Origin: Thiohalocapsa sp. PB-PSB1
Lineage (GTDB): Bacteria > Pseudomonadota > Gammaproteobacteria > Chromatiales > Chromatiaceae
Assembly (NCBI GenBank): GCA_016745215.1
Contig: CP050890.1
Location: 4,216,001-4,280,000, forward strand
Reading direction: 5' to 3'
Length of the DNA: 64,000 bases
Position 1 is the first letter of the stretch. Every line of letters starts with the position of its first letter. A program made the translations under genes and the position numbers. A model generated the notes under the pieces. It searched no databases and was not told where the DNA came from. It worked only from the letters and a program-made list of their open reading frames with translations. Below, in pieces: positions 33,232 to 42,127 of this stretch.

Positions 33232-33391
33232 CCTTCCGGCTCCTCATCCAGAAGCTGAACACCATTGGCACTCAATATTAGCCGATGATATCTCACTGTT
33301 GGTGGCCGTTCAGCTGAAAACGCTTGGTGGGAAATTGCCTCAAGTCAATAAAGAGGCGGGTTACTCTCCTCCGGAAAACCCTGGCCTCGAG
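33232..33391 (-). promoter_or_regulatory. Duplicated leader of the truncated giant-gene copy
   Basis: This is the counterpart of 18404-18556: CCAGAAGCTGAACACCATTG, the GTTGGTGGCCGTTCAGC block and CCTCCGGAAAACC are shared. It shows that the copied segment included the promoter region, so the broken copy may still be transcribed. The 120 bp from 33391 to 33512 hold nothing I recognise. Confidence 0.5.
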
Positions 33392-33512
33392 ACCTTAGCA
33401 AGTATTGCCGATGGGTCCGCCGCGCTCGACTCTTTGCTCACATCGCGCGGGTCGGGTTGGGCGTGTGCTACGCAGATTTATTTTTTATTCAGTCATTTAG
33501 CGCGAAACTCAA

Positions 33513-34561
33513 GGGGTGCTGTCTGCGTGAACTGTTCAGCTATTCAACTAGAATGGAGTTTGATTCACCGCAGAGACGCAGAAAAGAGGGATGCGTTGAC
33601 TTTAGCCTCTCCGCGCACTCTGCGTCTCTGCGGTGCATCCTCGTATTCTTTGAAGGCGGCGCCCAGGAAACATGAGGCAAACATCAGGTTTCTCACGCCC
33701 TAATGTCATGTCTTTTCGATCCCGATCCCAATCAAGCTGCGCTGGGTGGGTTGCACCCTGGGATATTTTCAGTTTATTTGTCGAGAAGACAGTGGCCTAC
33801 AGCCTTTCTGCCGGGAAAGCCGCGGCACTCGCGTCCGATCCGCTGGCATCGTCTGCCGGGTCGCCCGCAAGCGGGCTCCTACACCGACCGGCTCCTACGG
33901 CTGGTAAAGGTCTGCTTGCGGGCGAGGCGCCTTGGCCCCTCTGCGCACTCTGCGTCTCTGCGGTGAATCTTTACCTTCTTTAAAGGTAACACCCTTCTTC
34001 CGGGAAAGGCACAGCGCTCGCGTCCGATCCGCTGGCATCGTCTGCCGGGTCGCCCGCAAGCGGGCTCCTACACCGACCGGCTCCTACGGCTGGTAAAGGT
34101 CTGCTTGCGGGCGAGGCGCCTTGGCCTCTCTGCGCACTCTGCGTCTCTGCGGTGAATCCTTACATTCTATATAGGCAGCACCCTTCTTCCGGGAAAGGCA
34201 CAGCGCTCGCGTCCGATCCGCTGGCATCGTCTGCCGGGTCGCCCGCAAGCGGGCTCCTACACCGACCGGCTCCTACGGCTGGTAAAGGTCTGCTTGCGGG
34301 CGAGGCGCCTTGGCCCCTCTGCGCACTCTGCGTCTCTGCGTCTCTGCGGTGAATCCTTACATTCTTTAAAGGTAACACCCTTCTTCCGGGAAAGGCACAG
34401 CGCTCGCGTCCGATCCGCTGGCATCATTTGCCGGGTCGCCCGCAAGCGGGCTCCTACGCCGACCGGCTCCCATGGCCGGTAAAGGTCTGCTGGCTGGCGA
34501 GGCGCCTTGGCCCCTCTGCGTTTGTGCGGTGAATCCTTATATTTTTTGCAGGCAGCACCCC
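33513..34561. mobile_element. Non-autonomous TIR element with four 189-197 bp units
   Basis: The ends are inverted: GGGGTGCTGTCTGC at 33513-33526 and GCAGGCAGCACCCC at 34548-34561 (13 of 14 match). Inside the left end is TGTTCAGCTATTCAAC, then a GATCCCGATCCC segment near 33718, then a unit starting CCGGGAAAG at 33811, 34000, 34189 and 34386. Each unit contains CCCGCAAGCGGGCTCCTAC, a REP-type hairpin, then CTCTGCGCACTCTGCGTCTC, and closes with a GGTAACACCC or GGCAGCACCC end motif. There is no transposase gene. A shorter relative lies at 48801-49230 and a fragment at 56488-56660. The gene-free remainder 34562-34838 shows no feature. Confidence 0.7.
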
Positions 34562-34838
34562 AACCAGGCCGATGCCGAGCCGCGCATCTCTGCAGTTCCT
34601 GCGTCAGCGTACCATTCGACTCTTGCAGCATTCATGCATTGTCCACGCGGAGTCTGCTTGCACAAAGCCTGAAGCCAAGGCGGCATGCGCTGTATTGATC
34701 CGCAGTGCGAATCCATCCGCGCTGGTGACAGTCGTGCATCGAACTGGTCAAGAATCTCCAAGCACAGGGGTTTTCCGCCGTTCTTTACCGAATCTATCCG
34801 AGAGCGGGGTCAATCCAGGGTCGGCTTTTGATTACAAA

Positions 34839-34923
34839 TGGTGCCCGAGGCCGGACTCGAACCGGCATGGCCGAAGCCGAGGGATTTTAAGTCCCTTGTG
34901 TCTACCAATTTCACCACCCGGGC
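34839..34923 (-). tRNA. tRNA-Leu (UAA)
   Basis: Read on the minus strand the gene begins GCCCGGGTGGTGAAATTGG and ends CTCGGGC plus an encoded CCA. The 7-bp acceptor stem pairs (GCCCGGG with CTCGGGC). The anticodon stem AGGGA/TCCCT encloses CTTAAAA, giving anticodon TAA. A long variable arm (CTCGGCTTCGGCC) and a GGTTCGAGTCC T-arm complete a class II tRNA of 85 nt including CCA. Confidence 0.97.
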
Positions 34924-35057
34924 GGTTGCTTGGCCTATTGCAGACGTTGATGATCAAACGAGGGATGGGGTTGCCAGGTTGCGATCTAGGGCGCTCGCAT
35001 GCGCGGGCCGGAGCAACCGGTGGCTGTTTGTCAGGAAACAGGCATTGGTATGATAAA

Positions 35058-35131
35058 TGGAGGCTGAGGTCGGAATCGAACCGGCGTAGACGGCTTTGCA
35101 GGCCGCTGCATGACCACTCTGCCACTCAGCC
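35058..35131 (-). tRNA. tRNA-Cys (GCA)
   Basis: On the minus strand GGCTGAGTGGCAGAGTGG starts the gene and CTCAGCC TCCA ends it, with the CCA encoded. The anticodon stem GCGGC/GCCGT encloses CTGCAAA, anticodon GCA. The T-arm is CGGTTCGATTCCG. It lies 134 bp upstream (in transcription) of tRNA-Leu on the same strand, so the two are probably one transcript. Confidence 0.97.
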
Positions 35132-35416
35132 AGGCCGCATAGCATAGGCTTTGTTCGGCTTTTTGTCGAGTCCGAGATCATCATTCTGTCCAGCCGAGGA
35201 CATGCTTCTAGAAAGGCTTTGACAGAATCCCGCGAGGATAGGGTGAAGAGCGAGTCCTGACTTTCTTTGTATCCTGAAGTATTCGTCATTGTGGTCCGCA
35301 AATCCACCCTGACTTAAAAGGTTCAAACTTGCCATGCTGGGTTTCGGATGCCTGCGCGGGTTTCCATGCGAGAGAGGTCAAGTTGTGCGCAGTTTTCAAA
35401 CCACATGGATGCATAG

Positions 35417-35528
35417 GCAATTTCTGTCGCGAAACATACCACCTGGCTTATCTTCTCGTCCAACCTCGAAGTCGCGAAGGCGAACGAGAATCCGGCGCCA
35501 GGTGGTCTGTTTCTCTCCGACAATCGCC
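35417..35528. repeat. MITE-like palindromic element, copy 1 (short form)
   Basis: The left arm GGCAATTTCTGTCGCGAAAC followed by ATACCACCTGGC pairs with the right arm GCCAGGTGGTCTGTTTCTCTC plus CGACAATCGCC. The arms are about 32 nt and the centre about 45 nt. Relatives occur at 48678-48800 with 49231-49272, at 62161-62316 and at 63231-63384. There is no coding capacity. The rest of 35132-35668 shows nothing else I can identify. Confidence 0.7.
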
Positions 35529-35668
35529 TCGAAGGATTGCTCGGCTTGGATATCACGCATGGATGTAATAACGGGATTGGCAGAGCGTGCAATCAGCCCT
35601 ATGTTTACCATCTAGGGCGTAGCCCAAATTTTTACAGCAGTGATCAGCCGCCCGAGGAGTCTTGGTTC

Positions 35669-36349
35669 GTGAAAAACCCGTTCCTACCCAACTTTGCCGA
35701 TTTACCGTCAGAATTACCCGTGTTCCCACTGAGCGGAGCAGTTGTCATGCCTGGCGTCCAGTTACCGCTGAATATATTCGAACCACGCTACCTGAATATG
35801 GTTCAAGCAGCATTGGCCGGGGATCACCTGATCGGCATGCTGCAACCGCGTACGGACAATCCCCTTTCCGGTGAATCCGCTGAAACGACCGTCGGACTCC
35901 ACCGTGTCGGTTGCGCCGGACGCATCACATCATACAGTGAAATGAACGACGGTCGTATCGTAATGGTGCTGACCGGCTTATGTCGATTCGAATTCAACCA
36001 AGAGCTTCCAGAGCGTGACGGCTATCGGTGCGTACGCCCCGAATGGGATCGCTTTGCCCCGGATTATCAGGACGATCAACATTCGATCAATGACCGCGCT
36101 GCCTTCATGGATTCCCTGAGAACCTTCTGCGAGCAGCACAATGTAGAAGTACCCTGGAAAGAGCTTGACGACATGGAAGATGGCGATCTGGTCAATCTTC
36201 TGTGCGCCCACCTACCGCTCAGCGCCGACGACAAGCAGGCGCTGATCGAGACCGTCGACCTGCATGAGCGCGCGACATTGATGCGTGGGCTGATGGATAT
36301 GTCGACGCTCGGCAACAGTCGCGGCAGTATTAATGAACATCGGCATTGA
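35669..36349 (+). CDS. Lon-substrate-binding (LON N-terminal) domain protein
   Basis: 226 residues from a GTG at 35669, chosen because GAGGAG lies 8-13 nt upstream; the open frame reaches back to 35537, but the added residues look like intergenic repeat. The N-terminal part, LPVFPLSGAVVMPGVQLPL and NIFEPRYLNMVQAAL, is the LON substrate-binding domain. There is no AAA+ or Ser-Lys protease domain, so it is a stand-alone LON-like protein of unknown role, possibly in protein quality control. The C-terminus is a helical bundle (LCAHLPLSADDKQALIETVD). It precedes iscA by 60 bp on the same strand. Confidence 0.88.
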   Translation: MKNPFLPNFADLPSELPVFPLSGAVVMPGVQLPLNIFEPRYLNMVQAALAGDHLIGMLQPRTDNPLSGESAETTVGLHRVGCAGRITSYSEMNDGRIVMVLTGLCRFEFNQELPERDGYRCVRPEWDRFAPDYQDDQHSINDRAAFMDSLRTFCEQHNVEVPWKELDDMEDGDLVNLLCAHLPLSADDKQALIETVDLHERATLMRGLMDMSTLGNSRGSINEHRH

Positions 36350-36409
36350 ACCGACGTTGTTCAGGACGCATTACTCTATCCTAATATTTAAAACGACAGG
36401 AGCTGAATC

Positions 36410-36736
36410 ATGGCTGTTACCTTAACCAACTCCGCTGCCGACCATGTTTCTCAAATGCTTGCCAAAAGAGGGCATGGCCTCGGATTACGACTGGGCACTA
36501 AGAAAAGTGGCTGTACCGGCTTTTCCTATGTGGTCGACTATGCCGACGACGTGACGGAGGAAGATCGCATTTTCGAAAGTCACGGTGTGAAAGTGGTTGT
36601 TGACCAGGGTAGTCTCGGTCGAATCGACGGTATGGAGGTAGACTTTGTTAAATCGAGTCTGCTAAATGAGGGTTTCGAGTTCCGTAATCCAAATGTCAAG
36701 GACGAGTGCGGCTGCGGCGAGTCATTCAGCGTCTGA
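36410..36736 (+). CDS. iscA: IscA-type iron-sulfur cluster assembly protein
   Basis: 108 residues, the normal length for A-type carriers. The three conserved cysteines are C35 (SGCTGFSYV) and C100 and C102 (ECGCGESFSV), spaced as in IscA. These proteins bind a [2Fe-2S]/[4Fe-4S] cluster or iron and pass it to apo-proteins. A strong AGGAG lies about 9 nt before the ATG. The next gene encodes a SufE-like protein, so this is a small Fe-S assembly pair, without IscS, IscU or Fdx in the window. ErpA or SufA would look similar; the SGCTGFSY version favours IscA. Confidence 0.93.
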   Translation: MAVTLTNSAADHVSQMLAKRGHGLGLRLGTKKSGCTGFSYVVDYADDVTEEDRIFESHGVKVVVDQGSLGRIDGMEVDFVKSSLLNEGFEFRNPNVKDECGCGESFSV

Positions 36737-36806
36737 GCCAGCAACCAAGAACACGAGCCGGAACTCCGCTGTAACTCCCTCACCGGCGAATACAACCGGA
36801 AACAGT

Positions 36807-37235
36807 ATGCGTAGCGCACATCACTCGGAAATTCAGGATATCGTCGATGACTTCGAATTGCTCGGCGATTGGGATCAACGCTACCAATACTTGGTGGAGT
36901 TGGGTGAACAAATGGCGCCGATGAATCCGGCAGATAAGATTGATGCCAATCGGGTCATGGAGTGCATGAGCACGGTGCATATCAGCGCCCGACCCATTGA
37001 TGGCGATGCGGACGGCAGACTGGAGTTCGATGGCGATTGCGATACGGCGATCATCAAAGGGGTAGTCGCATTATTAGTTGAGCTGTTTTCCGGGAAATCA
37101 CGCTCAGAGATTGCAGATCTCGACGTCGATGCGTTATTCGAAGGGCTCAAGCTGGAGGAGCATCTGAGCCCCAACCGCCATGTGGGTGTCTATGCTATCG
37201 TTAATAAAATGAAACAGCAGGCAGCCGCGCTGTAA
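36807..37235 (+). CDS. sufE: SufE-family sulfur acceptor
   Basis: 142 residues from the ATG at 36807; the frame is open to 36666, but that part overlaps iscA and has no family match. EIQDIVDDFELLGDWDQRYQ plus YLVELGEQM and ALLVELFSGKS are SufE signatures, and C53 (RVMECMSTVHI) is at the position of the persulfide-accepting cysteine. SufE takes sulfur from a cysteine desulfurase (SufS or CsdA) to build Fe-S clusters. It follows iscA by 70 bp and is probably co-transcribed. No desulfurase gene is nearby. Confidence 0.92.
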   Translation: MRSAHHSEIQDIVDDFELLGDWDQRYQYLVELGEQMAPMNPADKIDANRVMECMSTVHISARPIDGDADGRLEFDGDCDTAIIKGVVALLVELFSGKSRSEIADLDVDALFEGLKLEEHLSPNRHVGVYAIVNKMKQQAAAL

Positions 37236-37506
37236 TCTCGTGCCGGAAACGTATTCATAGTTAGCCAAGAATACTTGGTATAGCTTTAACTAAACCATGC
37301 AATACATGAAAGTGAATGATGTATGCGTTAACATCCGTAACTTCGCTTACATCACCTCATGACTCTTCCCGCTGAGCCCAAACGCAGATTGCAATTTGAT
37401 CATCACTTGATTCTTACTGGAACAACCCCTTCAGCCAGCATGTAAGGTTGAATTCCCTTCCGTATACTCCGTAGCGCTGCGGTCAATATCAGCCCTGTGA
37501 TTGATA

Positions 37507-38160
37507 TCACTTCTGCTCCAAATCCCATTGCACGGCATGGCGCATCAGTTCGCCGGCCGAAGTTAAACCGAGCTTCCGTTTGATTTTCTCGCGATGAGTT
37601 TCGACTGTTTTCGCACTCAAATGCATGTGCTCGGCTATTTCCCCGGTCGAACGCCCCTGGCCGATGAGCCAAAAGACTTCTAATTCTCGATTGCTGAGTT
37701 CTTTGATGGCCGAATCGGTTGGCAATTGATTCTGGGACAAAGAAGAGACGATGCGTTCGACCATCTGAGAACTCAGGTAGATCTTACCGTCGAGAACCCG
37801 ATGCAATGCCTCGATGATGCGCGTCGTCACTTCGTGCTTGTTGATGTATCCATGCGCTCCGGTGGCGATGGCACGCTCGGCGAATAGCGATTCGTCGCGC
37901 ATGGAGCAGACCAGCAGTTTGGTCTGTGGATATCGGTTTTTCAGGCGTCGGATTAAATCCAGTCCATTGCCGTCTTCCAGCGACAAGTCGATAATCACGA
38001 TATCCGGCTGTTTTTCGCGCACTAAATTCTGAGCATCGCGCATACTGCCGGTCTCGCCGCAAACGCAGAGATCGGGCTCCCCTGCAATCAGGGCTTTTAA
38101 TCCCTCGCGCACCAATGGATGGTCATCCACAATCAGCACGGTACTTTGATATTGGGCCAT
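37507..38160 (-). CDS. NarL/FixJ-type response regulator
   Basis: 217 residues from the ATG at 38160 (MAQYQSTVLIVDDHPLVREG), with GAGAAG upstream. The receiver domain has D11/D12, the phosphoacceptor D58 (IVIIDLS), and the conserved K in GYINKHEV. The C-terminal LuxR helix-turn-helix reads LSNRELEVFWLIGQGRSTGE followed by IAEHMHLSAKTVETHREKIK. It should be activated by a sensor kinase, but none is encoded next to it, so it is an orphan here. Target genes are unknown. Confidence 0.94.
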   Translation of the reverse strand: MAQYQSTVLIVDDHPLVREGLKALIAGEPDLCVCGETGSMRDAQNLVREKQPDIVIIDLSLEDGNGLDLIRRLKNRYPQTKLLVCSMRDESLFAERAIATGAHGYINKHEVTTRIIEALHRVLDGKIYLSSQMVERIVSSLSQNQLPTDSAIKELSNRELEVFWLIGQGRSTGEIAEHMHLSAKTVETHREKIKRKLGLTSAGELMRHAVQWDLEQK

Positions 38161-38886
38161 ACGCTTCTCGATATTACCTGGACAGTGGTCCAAGTCGACT
38201 TCTAAAATACAATCAAGGTTTGCAGAATCTATTTGCCTCGGAATAAGGCAATTCTTTTTTTATTTCACTTAATTATTTATGGGCTGTAGAGCTGAAGTGC
38301 CATCAGGAATTTCTCGATAACTGCCGATGCAGCACGTTGGTGGCTCAACCTCGAGCAGCCCCGTCGATGCCGGTGCGACACACTTCCAAATTTGGCCTTG
38401 TGAGCCAAAATTGCAGCGCGCATTGGGTTTCCTTTCGGGTGCAATCCGCCAACGCTACTTGATCGGGATCGGGATCGGGATCGGAAACATTTCGGTTGGC
38501 AAGATAGAATGAGGAAAAACGCGAAAATGAGCAGGATAATACGTCAATTCAGAGTCTTTTTTCGCGCTTTTTGCGTATTTCACGGTTCTCGCCTCGAGAG
38601 TTCCAACAAGATGTGTCGTTTGCTTGTGACACTCTCTCCAGGGCGCGCTGGGCGGGTTGCCCCCTTTCCTGTCAGCGCGACTATTGATTCAACAGATAGA
38701 TCAGGGATTCCCCCATGCGCCACTAGGATACCTCAGGATTCCGCTGCGACCGATCTGTGTGTAGCCTAATTTCATTGCTCGCAGCCCCCGAGCTACCGAT
38801 GTGCGTCACTTTACGCGGCTTATGGTTTCGGCCTGCCGCGTTTTTTTTTTGCGGTTAGCCATCGTTGCAAGCCAAGCACATCAGCT
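38161..38886. other. Gene-free region with GGGATC hexamer repeat
   Basis: No convincing gene. TTGATCGGGATCGGGATCGG continues at 38459-38485 as a short hexamer array; the flanks (CAATCCGCCAACGCTACTTG) match the degenerate element also seen near 33718, 48951 and 50397. A second GCGCTGGGCGGGTTGCCCCC fragment lies near 38645. An A/T-rich promoter-like stretch (38250-38282) precedes the response regulator start. A run of ten T at 38840-38850 is flanked by CCGC and GCGG. Confidence 0.55.
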
Positions 38887-39561
38887 CTAGAGTTCACTCC
38901 ACATCCTCAGCAGATTGGTATATCCACGGTCCACCAACGCCGTATACTCGGCCTCGGGCGATTCTTTCAGCAGGGCTTCTCTGGCTTGATTCAGCTCGTA
39001 CAAGAGTTCGCGCTGGGCTGCATCGCGCACATAACTCTGAATCCAGGTCAATGCCACTAACCGCTCTCCACGACTCACTTCGGCGACCTGGTGCAGGCTC
39101 GACGATGGATAGAATACGGCATCGCCGGCGGGTAGTTTGACTTTGCGTTCGCCAAACGCGGTTCTGATGACCAATTCACCGCCGTCATAGCGCTCTGGCG
39201 AATTCAGAAACAGAGTCATCGACACATCGCTGCGAAACCGCGGACCGCTGCTGCCCATGATGGGATCATCCACATGATCGCCATAATGCATGCCAGGCAG
39301 ATAACGGGCAAAGATCGGGTCGGCAACCCGGTGCGGCAGTACGCCAAAGCGGAAGATCTCATGCTGGCCCAAGCTGGCCATCAGAATGCGAATCAACAAT
39401 CGCATGCGCTTTGCATCCTGGCGCATTTCCTGATTGTGCTTTACCTTTGCGGCGGCAAAGCCGGCGGTGAGCCGGCCGTCGACAAACTCGGCAGCGGCCA
39501 ATAACTCGTGGATCTTGTCCAGTTGGGCGGAATTGAGCAAGTTGGGTATGGTCAGCATCAT
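38887..39561 (-). CDS. PKHD-type Fe(II)/2-oxoglutarate hydroxylase (YbiX/PiuC type)
   Basis: 224 residues, the usual length. The iron ligands are H96 and D98 (YGDHVDDPIMG) and H157 (SLHQV); R167 (RGERLVALTW) binds 2-oxoglutarate. LPAGDAVFYPSSSLHQVAEV is the family signature. These enzymes are often linked to iron uptake (PiuC beside TonB receptors), but no siderophore gene is seen here. Two start codons (ATG ATG) lie at 39561. The divergent gene at 39675 starts 113 bp away, so promoters for both lie in that gap. Confidence 0.92.
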   Translation of the reverse strand: MMLTIPNLLNSAQLDKIHELLAAAEFVDGRLTAGFAAAKVKHNQEMRQDAKRMRLLIRILMASLGQHEIFRFGVLPHRVADPIFARYLPGMHYGDHVDDPIMGSSGPRFRSDVSMTLFLNSPERYDGGELVIRTAFGERKVKLPAGDAVFYPSSSLHQVAEVSRGERLVALTWIQSYVRDAAQRELLYELNQAREALLKESPEAEYTALVDRGYTNLLRMWSEL

Positions 39562-39674
39562 GATGATCGTGTTGGTCTCGCTGCCAGGCAGCGCGGTGGT
39601 GAGGCAGGATTTGCTAAAATACCGGATTACGCCTTATCAGCAACCAGCGTGCGCTTAGCCAGCGGAGACCGAGC

Positions 39675-40328
39675 ATGATCTTGAAGGCCATCATCGATGA
39701 CCAAGTCTACACCCTGAATGTCCCCGAGCGGATCATTGAACAGGGGGCGAGCTTTTTCGATCAACTCGACCAAGACATGGATCGCGGCTGGCAGATGAGC
39801 CGGGAGTGGGTCGATCATCCAAGCCGACTGCAACGCTGCCAGATTGTCGCCGATAAATTGCTGACCGCCATGGAAAAGGAAAACGAACGCATCGGCAGGT
39901 TGATGGCGGGTTATCTGCTCGCCCGGCTGCCAAATCTCGATGCGGTCGAGTTGGATCTGCATGGCGAGATTCAGAACAATCAGTTTCATTTCCGCGACGC
40001 ACCGACGGCAGCGGCGGCGGAACCAACAACGACCGCGTCGTCGGACTCGGAATCGAGCGCCCAGTCGGCCACCCAGTCGGCCGCCGGCAATGCGCCTGGC
40101 GGACTCAACAAAATGCAAGCCATCGCGCAAGCTGGCCAGGATGTCACCAAGGTCTTCAAGGTCGGCAAGGCGTGGCGCTTCTCCGTCTTCGACCATGATC
40201 TCGGGCAATGGCAGGACTCTCCACTGATCGCCACCGAGCAGGAGGCCGAGCGCTTACGCCAGACAGCCTTCAAGGCACGCTACGAGGCATTGGTTGGCGC
40301 ACATCAGTCCTCGATTCGCGGCGGATGA
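39675..40328 (+). CDS. Conserved protein of unknown function
   Basis: 217 residues. N-terminal half: MILKAIIDDQVYTLNVPERI, then EQGASFFDQLDQDMDRGWQM and RLQRCQIVADKLLTAMEKEN, mostly helical. A low-complexity Ala/Thr/Ser linker spans about residues 115-140. The C-terminal half (VFKVGKAWRFSVFDHDLGQW) looks like a small beta fold. I do not recognise it. No signal peptide or membrane segment. The TGA overlaps the ATG of the downstream permease gene (ATGA), so the two are translated together, and the protein may serve the transporter. Confidence 0.75.
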   Translation: MILKAIIDDQVYTLNVPERIIEQGASFFDQLDQDMDRGWQMSREWVDHPSRLQRCQIVADKLLTAMEKENERIGRLMAGYLLARLPNLDAVELDLHGEIQNNQFHFRDAPTAAAAEPTTTASSDSESSAQSATQSAAGNAPGGLNKMQAIAQAGQDVTKVFKVGKAWRFSVFDHDLGQWQDSPLIATEQEAERLRQTAFKARYEALVGAHQSSIRGG

Positions 40329-42127
40329 CCGACCCAGCTCAACTTGGTCTTGCAAACCTCGGTTGGCCGGGTTGGCTCAGTTTGAGCCTGGTCGTACTTT
40401 GCTTCGTATTGTTCGTTCGCACACGCATCGCGCCGGACATTATCACCTCCGGAGCCTTGACGCTGCTGCTGGTTACCGGTGTACTCACGCCGCAAGAGGC
40501 GCTGGCTGGGTTCTCCAATCCGGGCATGCTGACCGTGGCGGTGCTGTACGTGGTGGTGACCGGTCTCACGGAGACCGGAGCGGTCGGTTGGATCGGTTCA
40601 TCGCTGCTGGGCCGCCCGCGCGGCGAGCAACATGCGCGCCTGCGGCTGATGCTGCCGGCAGCGGCGCTCAGCGCTTTTCTGAACAATACCCCGGTGGTGG
40701 CCATTTTTCTTCCGGCCGTGCAGGACTGGGCAAAACGCCACCGGTTGTCACTGTCACGGCTGCTGATCCCGCTCAGCTTTGCCAGTATCGCTGGCGGCAC
40801 CTGCACGCTGATCGGCAGCAGCACCAATCTGGTGGTGGATGGGCTGTATACCGAGCGCAGCGGCTTGCCGGGCCTGGGGTTGTTCGATCTGCTCTGGATC
40901 GGCCTGCCGGTGGTGATTACGGTGCTGCTGTTCATGCTCGTCTTCGGCCAACGACTCCTGCCTGATCGCACTCCCGCCGTGGAGAACTGCGAGGACGTGC
41001 GGCGCTACACCACCGAGATGCTGGTAACGCCCAATAGCCCGCTGGCTGGCAAGAGTATCGAGACGGCCGGATTACGTCAACTGCCAGGTCTGTTCCTGGT
41101 CGAGATCGAGCGTCGGGGGCAGGTCATACCAGCAGTCTCCTCGCACGAGATCCTCCAGGATGGCGATCGGCTGGTGTTCGCCGGCATTGTGGATTCGGTG
41201 GTGGATCTGCTGCAAATCCGTGGGCTTGTGCCGGCAACCAACCAGGTGTTCAAACTCGGCGGCACATGCCAGGATCGCTGCTTTGTCGAGGCGGTGCTGT
41301 CGAACAACTCGCCATTGATCGGACGCAGCGTGCGCTCGGGGCGTTTTCGCGCCCATTACAATGCCGCGATTATCGCACTGTCGCGCAATGGCGAGCGGGT
41401 GGAGCGCAAGATCGGCGACATCGTGCTTGCCCCGGGCGATACCTTGCTGCTCGAAACGCGCCCGGAATTCGTGGTGCAACAGCGCAACTTGAAGGACTTT
41501 CATGTGGTCAGCCAGCTCGGCGACACCCATCCCATCGATCATGACCGCGCTCCGATTGCCATTGGCATCGTCGCGCTCATGGTGGTGAGCGTCGGCATCG
41601 GTTTGTTTTCGATGTTGGAAGGGGCATTGCTCGCTGCCGGCGCCATGGTTATGACCCGCTGTACCGTCGGGCGCGTGGCCCGGCGCGCGCCGGACTGGCA
41701 AGTGTTGGTGGTGATCGCAACTTCGTTCGGCATCGGTGCCGCGCTGGAAAAAACCGGCGCCGCGGCGCTGCTGGCAGGCTCGCTGATCGGCCTCGCCCAG
41801 GGGCTGCCCTGGGTATCCATGGCGCTGCTGTTCGCTAGCGCCGCACTGCTGACCGCCCTGGCCACCAATAATGTCGCTGCCGTGCTGATGTTTCCGATCG
41901 CCATGGATGCGGCACGGTTCATGCATATAAGCCCCCTGCCCTTCATCATCACGCTGATGGTTGCCGCCTCGGCCAGCTTCGCGACACCGGTGGGTTATCA
42001 GACGAATCTAATGGTGTTTAATGTTGGCGGCTATCGATTCGGCGATTTTATGCGCATCGGTATCCCGCTGACGCTACTGGTCGGCATAATAACGATTGCC
42101 TTGGTACCCTTGATCTGGCCATTCTGA
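40325..42127 (+). CDS. SLC13/DASS-family permease with two RCK_C domains
   Basis: 600 residues from the ATG at 40325, overlapping the upstream stop; the longer frame to 40208 lies inside the neighbour. About ten or more membrane segments in two halves, each with the family's hairpin signature: FLNNTPVVAIFLPAV near 120 and ATNNVAAVLMFPIAMDAA near 520. Between them are two TrkA-C (RCK_C) domains: EMLVTPNSPLAGKSIETAGL and RCFVEAVLSNNSPLIGRSVR. This architecture is typical of bacterial SLC13 proteins that carry sulfate, dicarboxylates or similar anions with sodium or protons. The substrate cannot be told. In a sulfur oxidiser, sulfate would be a reasonable guess. Confidence 0.9.
   Translation: MTDPAQLGLANLGWPGWLSLSLVVLCFVLFVRTRIAPDIITSGALTLLLVTGVLTPQEALAGFSNPGMLTVAVLYVVVTGLTETGAVGWIGSSLLGRPRGEQHARLRLMLPAAALSAFLNNTPVVAIFLPAVQDWAKRHRLSLSRLLIPLSFASIAGGTCTLIGSSTNLVVDGLYTERSGLPGLGLFDLLWIGLPVVITVLLFMLVFGQRLLPDRTPAVENCEDVRRYTTEMLVTPNSPLAGKSIETAGLRQLPGLFLVEIERRGQVIPAVSSHEILQDGDRLVFAGIVDSVVDLLQIRGLVPATNQVFKLGGTCQDRCFVEAVLSNNSPLIGRSVRSGRFRAHYNAAIIALSRNGERVERKIGDIVLAPGDTLLLETRPEFVVQQRNLKDFHVVSQLGDTHPIDHDRAPIAIGIVALMVVSVGIGLFSMLEGALLAAGAMVMTRCTVGRVARRAPDWQVLVVIATSFGIGAALEKTGAAALLAGSLIGLAQGLPWVSMALLFASAALLTALATNNVAAVLMFPIAMDAARFMHISPLPFIITLMVAASASFATPVGYQTNLMVFNVGGYRFGDFMRIGIPLTLLVGIITIALVPLIWPF

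Noticed and set aside
38838..38855. Rho-independent terminator at the T run
   Set aside because: The T run lies in the loop between CCGC and GCGG rather than after the stem, and on the minus strand, where the neighbouring gene is read, it would be an A run.
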